From an uncultured Burkholderiales bacterium (GTDB lineage: Bacteria > Pseudomonadota > Gammaproteobacteria > Burkholderiales > Burkholderiaceae): a stretch of DNA of 64,000 bases. The notes under the pieces are model-generated. The model did not search any database. It had not been told where the DNA came from and saw nothing but the letters and a program-made list of their open reading frames with translations. The translations under genes were made by a program, and so were the position numbers. The stretch lies in the NCBI GenBank assembly GCA_946480465.1, contig CAMLJY010000010.1, forward strand, positions 72,964 to 136,963. Direction: 5' to 3'. Positions 9,999-19,307 of this stretch are shown piece after piece. Numbering within the stretch: the first letter of the stretch is position 1; each line of letters opens with the position of its first letter.

Positions 9999-11828
9999 AT
10001 GACTTCCCAGATCCGCAACATCGCCATCATCGCGCACGTCGACCACGGCAAGACCACCATGGTCGACCAGCTGCTGCGCCAGAGCGGCACCTTCGCCGAC
10101 CACGAGAAGGTGGTCGACACCGTGATGGACAGCAACGCCATCGAGCGCGAGCGCGGCATCACCATCCTGGCCAAGAACTGCGCCGTCAGCTGGCAGGGCA
10201 CGCACATCAACATCGTCGACACCCCGGGCCACGCCGACTTCGGCGGCGAGGTGGAGCGCGCGCTGTCCATGGTCGACGGCGTGCTGCTGCTGATCGACGC
10301 GCAGGAAGGCCCGATGCCGCAGACCCGCTTCGTCACGAAGAAGGCGCTGGCGCTGGGCCTGCGCCCCATCGTCGTCGTCAACAAGGTCGACAAGCCGGGT
10401 GCCAACTGCGACAAGGTGATCAACGCCGCCTTCGACCTGTTCGACAAGCTGGGCGCCAACGACGAGCAGCTCGACTTCCCGGTGGTCTACGCCTCGGGCA
10501 TCAACGGCTGGTCGTCGCTGGAAGAGGGCGCGCCGGGCGAGCAGTGGGGCCCGGACATGTCGGCGCTCTTCGAGACCATCCTGAAGCACGTGCCGGCGCA
10601 CGAAGGCGACCCCGGCGCGCCGCTGCAGCTGCAGATCTCGGCCCTGGACTACAACAGCTTCGTCGGCCGCATCGGCGTGGGCCGCATCAACGCCGGTACC
10701 CTGAAGCCCAGCCAGGACGTGCTGGTGATGGAAGGTCCGGACGGCAAGCAGTTCAAGGGCCGCGTCAACCAGGTGTTGTGCTTCGAGGGCCTGGACCGCG
10801 TGCAGGTCACCTCGGCCCGTCCGGGCGACATCGTGCTGATCAACGGCATCGAGGACATCGGCATCGGCGTCACGGTGACTGACGTCGCCAACCCGCAGCC
10901 GCTGCCGATGCTGAAGGTCGACGAGCCGACGCTGACGATGAACTTCTGCGTCAACACCAGCCCGCTGGCCGGCCGCGAAGGCAAGTACGTCACCAGCCGC
11001 CAGATCTGGGACCGGCTGCAGAAGGAACTGCAGAGCAACGTAGCGCTGCGCGTGAGCGAAACCGACGAGGACGGCGTGTTCGAGGTCTCCGGCCGCGGTG
11101 AACTGCACCTGACCATCCTGCTGGAGAACATGCGCCGCGAAGGCTACGAGATGGCCGTCTCGAAGCCGCGTGTGGTGTTCCATAACGTGAATGGTGAGCG
11201 CCACGAGCCGATCGAGCTGGTGACGGTGGACGTCGAGGAACAGCACCAGGGCGGCGTGATGCAGGCCCTGGGCGAGCGCAAGGGCGAGCTGGTGAACATG
11301 GAGCCGGACGGCCGCGGCCGCGTGCGCCTGGAATACCGCATCCCAGCGCGCGGGCTGATCGGCTTCTCCAACGAATTCCTGAACCTCACCCGCGGCTCGG
11401 GCCTGATCAGCAACATCTTCGACGGCTACGAGCCCTACAAGGGCGAGGTGGCCAGCCGCAAGAACGGCGTTCTGATCAGCATGGACGACGGCGAGATCTT
11501 CACCTACGCGCTGGGCAAGCTGGACGACCGCGGCCGCATGTTCGTGCGGGCCAACGACCCGGTGTACGAAGGCATGATCGTCGGCATCCACAGCCGCGAC
11601 AACGACCTGGTGGTGAACGCCACGCGCACCAAGCAGCTCACCAACTTCCGCGTCAGCGGCAAGGAAGACGCGATCAAGATCACGCCGCCGATCGACCTGA
11701 CGCTGGAGTACGGTGTGGAGTTCATCGAGGACGACGAGCTGGTCGAGATCACCCCGAAGAGCATCCGCCTGCGCAAGCGGTTCCTGAAGGAGCACGACCG
11801 CAAGCGAGCGCAGCGCGAAGCTGCTTGA
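9999..11828 (+). CDS. typA: Ribosome-associated GTPase TypA/BipA
   Basis: TypA (BipA) is an EF-G-like translational GTPase that binds ribosomes under stress and cold and affects 50S assembly. The 609 residues are typical. The G domain has AHVDHGKTT (about 12-20), the switch region [22 protein letters not shown] and NKVDKPGA, followed by an EF-Tu-like domain II and the BipA-specific C-terminal domain ([28 protein letters not shown]). It starts 17 nt after truB and seems to end the operon; 148 nt separate it from the next gene. Confidence 0.96.
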   Translation: MTSQIRNIAIIAHVDHGKTTMVDQLLRQSGTFADHEKVVDTVMDSNAIERERGITILAKNCAVSWQGTHINIVDTPGHADFGGEVERALSMVDGVLLLIDAQEGPMPQTRFVTKKALALGLRPIVVVNKVDKPGANCDKVINAAFDLFDKLGANDEQLDFPVVYASGINGWSSLEEGAPGEQWGPDMSALFETILKHVPAHEGDPGAPLQLQISALDYNSFVGRIGVGRINAGTLKPSQDVLVMEGPDGKQFKGRVNQVLCFEGLDRVQVTSARPGDIVLINGIEDIGIGVTVTDVANPQPLPMLKVDEPTLTMNFCVNTSPLAGREGKYVTSRQIWDRLQKELQSNVALRVSETDEDGVFEVSGRGELHLTILLENMRREGYEMAVSKPRVVFHNVNGERHEPIELVTVDVEEQHQGGVMQALGERKGELVNMEPDGRGRVRLEYRIPARGLIGFSNEFLNLTRGSGLISNIFDGYEPYKGEVASRKNGVLISMDDGEIFTYALGKLDDRGRMFVRANDPVYEGMIVGIHSRDNDLVVNATRTKQLTNFRVSGKEDAIKITPPIDLTLEYGVEFIEDDELVEITPKSIRLRKRFLKEHDRKRAQREAA

Positions 11829-11976
11829 TCAGGGCCCACGCGGGCGGTCCTTGGGCCGTCTGCTTCCTGGCGCGCGCCGTCATGCGCTTTGCGCATCAAA
11901 GCCATGCGGCAATCTCACGCGCAGTGGTTGGTGCCAGCCCTACGATCGTCGGCTTTTGTTCCCTGAACTAAAAGCC

Positions 11977-12879
11977 ATGACTCATTCGCGGGCGGTGGGC
12001 TTGATGGTGCTGGTGACCCTGATGTGGAGCATCGCGGGAGTCGTCACACGGCACCTGGATTCGGCGCGCAGCTTCGAGGTGACCTTCTGGCGCAGCCTGT
12101 TCAATGCGCTGGCGCTGATTGCTGCGCTGTCGGTCATGCGCGGGCCCGCGCTGTGGCGCACCATCGCGCGCGGCGGCTGGCCGCTGTGGACCACCGGCCT
12201 GTGCTGGGCGGTCATGTACACCAACTTCATGGTGGCCATCACGCTCACCACCGTGGCCACGGTGCTGGTCACGATGTCGGTCGCGCCGCTCGTCACGGCG
12301 CTGTTCTCGCGGGTGTTCCTGCACCACAAGCTGCCGCTGCGCACCTGGAGCGCCATCAGCGTCGCCGGGCTCGGCATCGCCTGGATGTTCGGGCGCCAGG
12401 CTCTGGAAGGCGGCTCCTCGCTCACCGGCATCCTGGTGGCGCTGGGCGTGCCGCTGGCCGGTGCCGCCAACTGGACGCTGTTGCAGTACATCCACCAGCG
12501 GCATGAACGCGATCCGTCGATCGAAGAGCCGGACATGCTGCCCGCGGTGCTGATCGGCGCGCTGCTGTCCGCCGCAGTCACGCTGCCGCTGGCCTGGCCG
12601 CTGTCGGCCACCCCGCATGACCTGGGCCTGCTCGGGCTGCTCGGCGTCGTGCAGCTGGCGATTCCCTGCCTGATCGCCGTGCGCCTGGCCAAGGTGCTGC
12701 CGGCGCCCGAGATCTCGCTGCTGGCCCTGCTGGAAGTCATCTTCGGCGTGCTGCTGGCCTGGGTCGGGGCCGGCGAGGCACCGGGCTCGACGGCCCTGGC
12801 CGGCGGCGCGCTGGTCATCGGCGCGCTGCTCGCGAACGAGGCGCTGGGGCTGCATGCCCGGCGCCGCGCGCTGGCCTGA
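11977..12879 (+). CDS. DMT-superfamily (EamA) transporter
   Basis: An inner-membrane protein of 300 residues with ten predicted helices arranged as two EamA repeats; the first repeat opens with MTHSRAVGLMVLVTLMWSIAGVVTRHL and the second begins near SSLTGILVALGVPLAGAANW. EamA proteins export or exchange small metabolites, but the substrate cannot be told from sequence. The ATG at 11977 starts the first helix; the longer frame upstream is non-hydrophobic. It lies 31 nt before a glycosyltransferase and may be co-transcribed with it, though no functional link is visible. Confidence 0.88.
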   Translation: MTHSRAVGLMVLVTLMWSIAGVVTRHLDSARSFEVTFWRSLFNALALIAALSVMRGPALWRTIARGGWPLWTTGLCWAVMYTNFMVAITLTTVATVLVTMSVAPLVTALFSRVFLHHKLPLRTWSAISVAGLGIAWMFGRQALEGGSSLTGILVALGVPLAGAANWTLLQYIHQRHERDPSIEEPDMLPAVLIGALLSAAVTLPLAWPLSATPHDLGLLGLLGVVQLAIPCLIAVRLAKVLPAPEISLLALLEVIFGVLLAWVGAGEAPGSTALAGGALVIGALLANEALGLHARRRALA

Positions 12880-12910
12880 ACGACGTTCCAGCCTGCTACG
12901 CTCACGCGGC

Positions 12911-14008
12911 ATGTCAGCGGCGCGGCCCCTCGGCGACCTCTACGAACCCCACACAGACGACCCGGATGCCCCGGTCGTCGTCCGCTTCGCCGCCGTTGGC
13001 GACGTGGTGCTGCTCACGGTGCTGCTGAACGCGCTGGCGCAACGCTACGGGCGCCCAGTGCACGTGCTGTCCTCGGGTGACTGGACGCCGGTGCTGCTGG
13101 GCCATGACCGGGCGGTGTCCGAACTGCGCCTGGTCACCAGCCGCCGCTCGCCGCACTGGCTGACACCCTCGCGCTGGGCTGCGGAGCGCTGGCTGCGCGC
13201 GCACCGCGGACCGGTCTACCTCTGCGATCCGGACGTCTATGGCGAGCGCATCGTCGAACGCGCCCGCATTCCGGAAGAGCGTCTGGTGCGCGCCTGGAAG
13301 CACTGGCCAGGCAACCACATCCACTGGGCCGACTGGTGGCCGCAGATCGCCCGGCTGGACGCACCAGCCTGCCCCGGCCCGGCGCGCGAGGTGGACGTGC
13401 CTGCGCGGCCCCGGCTGGCCGTCCCGCCCGAGTGGCATGCCGAGGCCGCGGCCTGGCTCCTGCAGCACGGCATTGCCGGCCGCCCGCTGGTGCTGGTGCA
13501 GGCCGGCCACAAGAAGACGCACAAGCGCGGCCGCGTCGGCACCGAGACGCACGACAAACACTGGCCGGCCCCGCGCTGGGCCGCGGTGATCCGCGGCGTG
13601 CTGGCGACGCTGCCGGAGGCCGCGGTGCTGGTGTGCGGGTCCAGCCGCGAAGCCGGGCTCGCGCAGGAGATCGTGGACGCCGCCGGCCCCCTGGCGGGCG
13701 AAGGACGCGTCATCAACGTGGCGGCGCGCCGGCCCACGCTGCAGCGCCTGGTGGCGCTGGCCGCCCGCGCCCACAGCATGGTCTCGGTGGACACCGGGCC
13801 GGCCCACGTGGCCGGGGCGATGGACTGCCCGCTGGTCGTGCTGTACGGCCAAGCCGGCTGGGGCCGCTGGAAGCCGCGCGCCCCCAGCTCCGAGGTCATC
13901 ACCCTGGGCCCGCGGGAGCCGACGCCGAGCGCGAAGCTGATGGACCTGGACCCCGAGCAGGCGCTCGCGGCCTGGCGCTCGCTGGCACCGCGCCGGGCTT
14001 CGCCATGA
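12911..14008 (+). CDS. Glycosyltransferase family 9 (heptosyltransferase-like)
   Basis: A 365-residue protein of the ADP-heptose:LPS heptosyltransferase family (GT9, GT-B fold). The N-terminal VVVRFAAVGDVVLLTVLLNAL matches the acceptor-side start of WaaC/WaaF-like proteins. The C-terminal donor domain has KHWPAPRWAAVI and the signature VSVDTGPAHVAGAMDCPLVVLYG (about 287-309). It would transfer a heptose from ADP-heptose to the LPS core or a related glycan on the cytoplasmic face. It sits directly upstream of the ADP-heptose biosynthesis genes, which fits this role. Which heptosyl residue it adds is not clear. It overlaps the VOC gene by 4 nt (ATGA). Confidence 0.86.
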   Translation: MSAARPLGDLYEPHTDDPDAPVVVRFAAVGDVVLLTVLLNALAQRYGRPVHVLSSGDWTPVLLGHDRAVSELRLVTSRRSPHWLTPSRWAAERWLRAHRGPVYLCDPDVYGERIVERARIPEERLVRAWKHWPGNHIHWADWWPQIARLDAPACPGPAREVDVPARPRLAVPPEWHAEAAAWLLQHGIAGRPLVLVQAGHKKTHKRGRVGTETHDKHWPAPRWAAVIRGVLATLPEAAVLVCGSSREAGLAQEIVDAAGPLAGEGRVINVAARRPTLQRLVALAARAHSMVSVDTGPAHVAGAMDCPLVVLYGQAGWGRWKPRAPSSEVITLGPREPTPSAKLMDLDPEQALAAWRSLAPRRASP

Positions 14009-14397
14009 GCGCCGCCCTGGCCACCGTGGCGCTCATCGTGCCCGACTACGACGAGGCCATCGCATTCTTCACGCAGGCGCTGGGCTTCGAGCTGCAGGAA
14101 GACCGACCGATGGGCGGCAAGCGCTGGGTCGTCGTGCGGCCGGCGGGCGGGCAGGGCGGTGCCGCGCTGCTGCTGGCGCGCGCGGCCACGCCCGAGCAGC
14201 TGGCGCAGGTCGGCCGGCAATGGGCAGGCCGTGTCGGCCTGTTCCTGCATACGCGGGACTTCGCGGCAATGCAGGCACGCATGCTGGCGCACGGCGTGCG
14301 CTTTCTCGAAGCGCCGCGCGACGAGGACTACGGCCGCGTCGCGGTGTTCGCGGACCGTTGGGGCAACCGCTGGGACCTGCTGCAACCCGCCGGCTGA
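14005..14397 (+). CDS. VOC (glyoxalase/bleomycin-resistance/dioxygenase) family protein
   Basis: A 130-residue single-module-pair protein of the vicinal oxygen chelate superfamily. It has the opening beta-alpha pattern ATVALIVPDYDEAIAFFTQALGFEL and the closing GRVAVFADRWGNRWDLLQP, where the Asp/Glu-rich strand usually provides a metal ligand. The family includes lyases, isomerases and sequestering proteins, so the reaction is unknown. Its start codon overlaps the stop of the heptosyltransferase gene, and hldA follows after 9 nt, so it is translated within the LPS-heptose operon. Whether it works in that pathway or only shares the transcript is unclear. Confidence 0.82.
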   Translation: MSAALATVALIVPDYDEAIAFFTQALGFELQEDRPMGGKRWVVVRPAGGQGGAALLLARAATPEQLAQVGRQWAGRVGLFLHTRDFAAMQARMLAHGVRFLEAPRDEDYGRVAVFADRWGNRWDLLQPAG

Positions 14398-14406
14398 CGA
14401 CGCACA

Positions 14407-15393
14407 ATGCCGCCGGCCATGACGGACGCCGCCCTCCCGCCATCCTCCGCCCACGGCGCTTCGCCGCGCCCCGCCCGCGAACGGCTGGCTGCCGCCCGCG
14501 TGCTGGTGGTCGGCGACGCCATGCTCGACCGCTACTGGTTCGGCGGCGTCGAACGCATCTCCCCCGAGGCGCCGGTGCCGGTGGTTCAGGTGCAGCGCAC
14601 CGAAGAACGGCTGGGCGGCGCGGCCAACGTCGCACTGAACGTGCAGGGGCTGGGCGCCCGCCCCACGCTGCTGACGGTGATCGGCGACGACGAGCCCGGC
14701 CGCGCGTTGCGTTCGCTGCTGGACGGGCAGCGCATCGCATCGGTGCTGGGTCACGACCCCGCGCTCAGCACCATCGTCAAGCTGCGCGTCGTCGGGCGCT
14801 CGCAGCAGCTGATCCGCATCGACTTCGAGAGCCGACCCGACCACGAGGTGCTGGCGCAGATGCTGGGCGGCTTCGAACGCGCGCTGCCCGGGCACGACGT
14901 GGTGCTGTTCTCCGATTACGGCAAGGGCGGCCTCGCCCACATCACGCAGATGATCGAACGTGCCCGTGCGGCGGGCAAGCCGGTGTTCGTCGATCCCAAG
15001 GGCGATCACTATCAGCGTTATGCCGGCGCCACGGTGCTGACACCCAACCGCGCCGAACTGGCCCTGGCCATGGGCGGCTGGAGCGGCGAGGCCGAGCTGC
15101 ACGAACGGGCACAGGCTTTCCGGCGCGGGCTGGGGCTCGACGCGCTGCTGCTGACCCGGGCCGAGGAGGGCATGACGCTGTTCGACGCGCAGGGTGCGCT
15201 GCACGTCGCCGCCGAGGCGCGCCAGGTCTTCGACGTCACCGGGGCCGGTGACACGGTGATCGCGACACTGGCGGCCATGGCCGCGGCCGGCCTGACGCTG
15301 CGCGAGGCCGTGCCCATCGCCAACCGCGCCGCCGGCATCGTCGTCAGCCGCTTCGGCACCGCGCACGCGCGCTTCGAGGAGATCTTCCCGTGA
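14407..15393 (+). CDS. hldA: D-glycero-beta-D-manno-heptose-7-phosphate kinase HldA (RfaE domain I)
   Basis: A PfkB-family sugar kinase that phosphorylates heptose-7-phosphate at C1 to the 1,7-bisphosphate. The 328-residue protein corresponds to the kinase half of E. coli HldE; the nucleotidyltransferase half is a separate gene at 18186. Visible motifs are [11 protein letters not shown], the substrate stretch [23 protein letters not shown] and the catalytic DVTGAGDTV near residue 277, whose Asp is the general base. A second in-frame ATG at 14419 could be the true start, as the first 25 residues are Ala/Pro-rich and not conserved. The gene overlaps hldD by 4 nt (GTGA). Confidence 0.93.
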   Translation: MPPAMTDAALPPSSAHGASPRPARERLAAARVLVVGDAMLDRYWFGGVERISPEAPVPVVQVQRTEERLGGAANVALNVQGLGARPTLLTVIGDDEPGRALRSLLDGQRIASVLGHDPALSTIVKLRVVGRSQQLIRIDFESRPDHEVLAQMLGGFERALPGHDVVLFSDYGKGGLAHITQMIERARAAGKPVFVDPKGDHYQRYAGATVLTPNRAELALAMGGWSGEAELHERAQAFRRGLGLDALLLTRAEEGMTLFDAQGALHVAAEARQVFDVTGAGDTVIATLAAMAAAGLTLREAVPIANRAAGIVVSRFGTAHARFEEIFP

Positions 15394-16382
15394 AAGTGGT
15401 GGTCACCGGCGCTGCCGGAATGATCGGCAGCAACCTGCTGCTGGGGCTCAACGCCGCAGGCGTGGACGACATCATCGCGGTCGACGACCTGACCGACGGC
15501 CACAAGTACGCGAACCTGAAGGACGCTCGCTTCGCGGACTATTTCGACCGCAGCGAGTTCTACGAACGCTTCCGCCGCGGCGACTTCCAACGCATCGACG
15601 CCGTGCTGCACCAGGGCGCCTGCTCCGACACCATGGAGCACGACGGCCGGCTGATGATGGCGCAGAACTACCGCTGCACGAAGGACCTGATCGACGCCTG
15701 CCAGCGCCAGGGCACGCGCGTGATCTACGCCTCGTCGGCCGCGGTCTACGGCGGCAGCCGCAGCTTCCGGGAAGAGCCGGCGGACGAAGCGCCGCTGAAC
15801 GTCTACGGCTACTCCAAGCTGCTGACCGACCAGGTCGTGCGCCGGCTGCTGCCGCAGGCGACGAACCAGGTCGTGGGCCTGCGCTACTTCAATGTCTACG
15901 GCCCGCGCGAGCAGCACAAGGGCCGCATGGCCTCGGTGGCCTTCCATCACTTCCACCAGTTCCGCACCACGGGCAAGGTGCGGCTCTTCGGCGACTACGG
16001 CGGCTACGGCCCAGGCGCACACAGCCGCGATTTCGTGTACGTGGACGACGTGGTCGCGGCCAACCTGTGGTTCCTGCGGCATGGCAGCACCAGCGGCATC
16101 TTCAACGTCGGCACCGGGCGGGCCCAACCCTTCAACGACTTGGCCGAAGGCGTGGTGAACGCCTGCCGCGCGCTGGCCGGCGAGGCGCAGCTGCCGCTGG
16201 CCGAACTGGTGCGCCTGGGCCAGGTCGAGTACATCGACTTCCCGCCGGCGCTGGCCGGCAAGTACCAGTGCTTCACGCAGGCCGACCTCGGCGCGCTGCG
16301 CGCCGCCGGGTGCGACATTCCCTTCCTCGACGTGGGGCAGGGCGTGCGGCGCTACGTGCGCTGGCTGGCCGCGGCGGGCTGA
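15390..16382 (+). CDS. hldD: ADP-L-glycero-D-manno-heptose-6-epimerase HldD
   Basis: An SDR-extended epimerase that converts ADP-D-glycero-D-manno-heptose to the L,D form, the last step of the inner-core heptose precursor. The 330-residue protein has the Rossmann loop [15 protein letters not shown], the SSAAVYGG stretch, the catalytic YGYSK motif and the substrate segment [19 protein letters not shown] typical of HldD/RfaD. It starts with GTG inside the hldA stop. Its last 31 bases overlap the end of an acyltransferase gene on the other strand, so the two transcripts would be complementary at their 3' ends. Confidence 0.95.
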   Translation: MKVVVTGAAGMIGSNLLLGLNAAGVDDIIAVDDLTDGHKYANLKDARFADYFDRSEFYERFRRGDFQRIDAVLHQGACSDTMEHDGRLMMAQNYRCTKDLIDACQRQGTRVIYASSAAVYGGSRSFREEPADEAPLNVYGYSKLLTDQVVRRLLPQATNQVVGLRYFNVYGPREQHKGRMASVAFHHFHQFRTTGKVRLFGDYGGYGPGAHSRDFVYVDDVVAANLWFLRHGSTSGIFNVGTGRAQPFNDLAEGVVNACRALAGEAQLPLAELVRLGQVEYIDFPPALAGKYQCFTQADLGALRAAGCDIPFLDVGQGVRRYVRWLAAAG

Positions 16383-17572
16383 GCCGCCCCGGTCTCGACG
16401 ACCGCGCGAGGCCGGTTGAAGTTGCTTGGCGCCCAGCGTTGGCGCAGGCGCATGAACGGCGTCTCCACGCCGCGGTGCAGCAGCCAGCCGACCAGCAGGC
16501 TCGCCGTGGCCACCGCCGCGAACAGCAGCCACGGTGACAGGTGCCAGTCCAGCGAGGCGCGCTTGACGATCACCCCCACCGCCTTGTGGCTCAGGTAGAT
16601 GGCGTACGACCATGCCGCCAGCGCTGCCGCTCCTGGGATGCGCCAGCCCGACAGCGGGTGGCCCGGACTCAGTGCCGCCAGCACCAGCAGTCCGAAGGCC
16701 ATTGCGATCAGGGAATAGCCGAAGGTCGACATGAAGAAGAAGTAGCCCACGCCCTCGGCCTCGTAGTGCCGCCAGGCGCCGTACAGCATTGCCCCGGTGG
16801 CGGCCAGCCCCAGCGCCAGCAGCAGCCGCCCATGGCGCGTGAGCCGCTGCCAGGCCTGCGGGTGCAGGTGCTGCAGCATGGCGATGGCCACGCCCGGCAG
16901 GAACTCGTCGAAGCGGCACAGCGTGGCGTAGTAGACCCAGGGGTAGTACAGCTCGATGCGGCCCGTGCTCTCCAGGCCGTAGCGAGACCACAGCACGCCG
17001 CGGGCGGTCATGCCGAACAAAATGAGCGTCCCCAGCAGCGTCCAGCCCGCACGGCGGCCCAGCCCCAGGCGCTGCCCGACCAGCAGCAGGACCGGCAGCA
17101 CCAGGTAGAACTGTTCTTCGATGCACAACGACCAGGCATGCGAGAAGGCGGTGCCGGGCTGCAGCCCGAAGTTCTGCGTGAAGGTCAGGAAGCGCCACAG
17201 CGGCGGCGGCTCGCGTCCGCCCATCGCCGCCGGGAACAGGAAGTAGGCTGCCAGCACCACCCAGAACAGCGGCAGCGTGCGCAAACCGCGGCGCGCATAG
17301 AAGCCCGGCAGCGACAGTGCCCGCCCGCGCACAACGCCCGCTAGCAGCTGCCCCGCGATCAGGTAGCCGCTGAGCACGAAGAACAGGTCCACGCCAACCC
17401 AGCCGACGATGCTGAAGAGGCCGAACCCGACGTCCCGGCTGACGAAGACCCGGTAGTGGTAGACGAAGACGAGCAGGATGGCCAGCGCGCGCAGAGTGTC
17501 CAGACCCGGCGCGCGGTCGATGGAAAGCGCGGGACTTGCCAGCGGCGCCTGGGGGGCTCGGTGCTCAGGCAT
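16352..17572 (-). CDS. Acyltransferase family 3 membrane protein (OafA/YrhL-like)
   Basis: A 406-residue polytopic inner-membrane acyltransferase with about ten helices. It opens with the family motif [21 protein letters not shown], containing the conserved R and catalytic-type H, followed by [16 protein letters not shown]. These enzymes O-acylate surface sugars such as O-antigen, Nod factors or exopolysaccharide. It is on the minus strand within the heptose cluster, overlaps gmhA by 8 nt upstream, and overlaps hldD by 31 nt at its end. Its position suggests modification of LPS or another envelope glycan (inference). Confidence 0.87.
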   Translation of the reverse strand: MPEHRAPQAPLASPALSIDRAPGLDTLRALAILLVFVYHYRVFVSRDVGFGLFSIVGWVGVDLFFVLSGYLIAGQLLAGVVRGRALSLPGFYARRGLRTLPLFWVVLAAYFLFPAAMGGREPPPLWRFLTFTQNFGLQPGTAFSHAWSLCIEEQFYLVLPVLLLVGQRLGLGRRAGWTLLGTLILFGMTARGVLWSRYGLESTGRIELYYPWVYYATLCRFDEFLPGVAIAMLQHLHPQAWQRLTRHGRLLLALGLAATGAMLYGAWRHYEAEGVGYFFFMSTFGYSLIAMAFGLLVLAALSPGHPLSGWRIPGAAALAAWSYAIYLSHKAVGVIVKRASLDWHLSPWLLFAAVATASLLVGWLLHRGVETPFMRLRQRWAPSNFNRPRAVVETGAAQPAAASQRT

Positions 17573-18152
17573 CGAGCCGCGCCTCCACCGCGGCGCACAC
17601 CACGTGGCCGAGGAAGATGTGCGCCTCCTGGATGTGGGCCGTGACGTCGCTCGGCACCACGAGGGCGATGTCGCACAGCGGCGCGATCGGCCCGCCGTCC
17701 CGCCCCAGCAGGCCGACGGTCGTCACGCCCAGTTCGCGCGCCGCCGCGACCGCGCGCTGCACGTTCGGCGAGCGGCCGGAGGTGGACAGCGCGAACAGCA
17801 GGTCGCCGCTGCGGCCGAGGCCGCGCACCTGGCGCTCGAACACCTGCTCGAAGGCGTAGTCGTTGGCGATGCTGGTGAGGGCCGAGCTGTCGGTCGACAG
17901 CGCCAGCGCGGCCAGCGGGCGGCGGTCGGAGACGAAGCGGCCGATGAATTCGGAGGCCAGGTGCTGGCTGTCCGCGGCCGAGCCGCCATTGCCGCAGAAC
18001 ATCAGCTTCGCCCCGCGCCGCAAGGTGGCGCAGACCAGCCGCACCACGTCGTCGAGCGCCGGCGCCAGGGTCTCCAGCTGCTCGAAGACGGCGCGGTGCC
18101 GCGCCAGGTGGGAACCGAGGATCGTGGTCGTGGACGCTAGACTCGCCGGCAT
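17565..18152 (-). CDS. gmhA: Sedoheptulose-7-phosphate isomerase GmhA (phosphoheptose isomerase)
   Basis: GmhA converts sedoheptulose 7-phosphate to D-glycero-D-manno-heptose 7-phosphate, the first step of the ADP-heptose pathway. The 195-residue protein is one SIS domain with FCGNGGSAADSQHLASEF, the sugar-phosphate loop FALSTSGRSPNV and the late HIQEAHIFLGHVVC, whose His and Glu belong to the active site and zinc site. The ATG at 18152 starts MPASLASTTT; the longer open frame overlaps the divergent hldC. Its stop overlaps the acyltransferase start, so the two are coupled. Only 33 nt separate it from hldC, so the promoters must overlap. Confidence 0.93.
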   Translation of the reverse strand: MPASLASTTTILGSHLARHRAVFEQLETLAPALDDVVRLVCATLRRGAKLMFCGNGGSAADSQHLASEFIGRFVSDRRPLAALALSTDSSALTSIANDYAFEQVFERQVRGLGRSGDLLFALSTSGRSPNVQRAVAAARELGVTTVGLLGRDGGPIAPLCDIALVVPSDVTAHIQEAHIFLGHVVCAAVEARLDA

Positions 18153-18185
18153 TCTTCCCGCTCGTTTTCCGCGAAGCCGCGCATT

Positions 18186-18665
18186 GTGCCGTTCTCTGTT
18201 CCCACCAAGCTGCTCAGCACGCGGGAGGCCCTGGCCAAGCAGGACTGGCCGCGGCCGCTGGTCTTCACCAACGGCGTGTTCGACGTGCTGCACGTGGGCC
18301 ACGTGCAGTGCCTCGCGCAGGCACGCGCGCTGGGCGCCTCGCTGCTGGTGGCGCTGAACAGCGACACCTCGGCGCGTGGCCTGGGCAAGGGACCTGAGCG
18401 GCCGCTGAACCGCGGGCAGGACCGTGCACTGGTCATCGCCGCCCTGGCCGCCGTCGATTTCGTGACCCTGTTCGACGAACCCACGCCCTGCGCGCTGATC
18501 GAGCAGCTCAAGCCCGACGTCTACGTGAAGGGCGGCGACTACGACATGGCCACCCTGCGCGAGACGGCGCTGGTGCGGCAGTGGGGCGGCCGCTCCGTCG
18601 CGATTCCCTTCGTCGACGGCTACTCGACGAGCCGGCTGGTCGAGCGCATCCGGGCCCTGCGCTGA
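18186..18665 (+). CDS. hldC: D-glycero-beta-D-manno-heptose 1-phosphate adenylyltransferase HldC (RfaE domain II)
   Basis: A cytidylyltransferase-fold enzyme that joins heptose-1-phosphate to AMP, giving ADP-D-glycero-D-manno-heptose. The 159-residue protein is the stand-alone form of the C-terminal half of HldE. It has VFTNGVFDVLHVGHV (the nucleotide-binding HxGH), the ribose/phosphate motif LNSDTSARGLGKGPERP and the closing YSTSRLVERIR. GTG at 18186 is the only reasonable start, since no ATG occurs upstream in frame. gmhB follows after 5 nt. Splitting HldE into HldA and HldC is usual for Burkholderiales. Confidence 0.93.
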   Translation: MPFSVPTKLLSTREALAKQDWPRPLVFTNGVFDVLHVGHVQCLAQARALGASLLVALNSDTSARGLGKGPERPLNRGQDRALVIAALAAVDFVTLFDEPTPCALIEQLKPDVYVKGGDYDMATLRETALVRQWGGRSVAIPFVDGYSTSRLVERIRALR

Positions 18666-18670
18666 GCGCC

Positions 18671-19276
18671 ATGGGCAAGCGCGCCGTCTTCCTCGACCGC
18701 GACGGCGTGATCAACGTCGATCGCCACTACCTGCACCGCATCGGCGACTTCGAGTTCGTCGCCGGCGTCCCCCAGGCCTTGCGGCGCCTGCAGGAGGCGG
18801 GCTGGACGCTGGTGGTGGTCACGAACCAGAGCGGCATCGCGCGCGGCTTCTTCACGGACGACGACTACCAGCGCCTGACGCAGCACATGCACCACCGCCT
18901 GGCCGACGCCGGCGTGCGGCTGGATGCGGTCCTGCATTGCCCGCACCTGCCGGACGCGGCCGTGGCCGCCTACCGCCGGGCCTGCGATTGCCGCAAGCCC
19001 GCTCCCGGCATGCTGTTGCGCGCGGCGCGCCAGCTGGGACTGGACCTGGCGCGCTCGGCGATGGTGGGCGACAAGGGCTCGGACCTGCAGGCCGGTCGCA
19101 GCGCCGGCGTCGCCCGCTGCCTGCTGGTGCGCAGCGGCCAGCCGATCGATGCCGGCGACATCGCGCTGGCCGATGCGGTGCACGACGACCTGGCGCACTG
19201 CGTCGACGACCTGCTGGCGGCGCCCAGCGCTGCACTAGGGTCAACCCCCGGCGCTGCCGCGTCGCCTGCCACCTAG
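18671..19276 (+). CDS. gmhB: D-glycero-beta-D-manno-heptose-1,7-bisphosphate 7-phosphatase GmhB
   Basis: A HAD-superfamily phosphatase that removes the C7 phosphate from heptose-1,7-bisphosphate, between HldA and HldC. The 201-residue protein shows HAD motif I FLDRDGVINVD, motif II VVVTNQSGIARG and the zinc-binding loop CPHLPDAA...RACDCRKPAPGM with its spaced cysteines and histidine. Motif III/IV is AMVGDKGSDLQAG. A 25-residue Ala-rich tail is not conserved. The ATG at 18671 lies 5 nt after hldC. With this gene the window holds all five steps from sedoheptulose-7-phosphate to ADP-L,D-heptose. Confidence 0.94.
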   Translation: MGKRAVFLDRDGVINVDRHYLHRIGDFEFVAGVPQALRRLQEAGWTLVVVTNQSGIARGFFTDDDYQRLTQHMHHRLADAGVRLDAVLHCPHLPDAAVAAYRRACDCRKPAPGMLLRAARQLGLDLARSAMVGDKGSDLQAGRSAGVARCLLVRSGQPIDAGDIALADAVHDDLAHCVDDLLAAPSAALGSTPGAAASPAT

Positions 19277-19307
19277 CATCGGCGGCACGCAACAGCCGCC
19301 CACCCCG

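Noticed and set aside
9945..11795. 616-codon open frame antisense to typA
   Set aside because: Typical high-GC antisense shadow; the plus-strand TypA is complete with all motifs.
13237..15366. 709-codon minus-strand open frame across GT9, VOC and hldA
   Set aside because: It covers three well-supported genes on the other strand and shows no recognisable domain.
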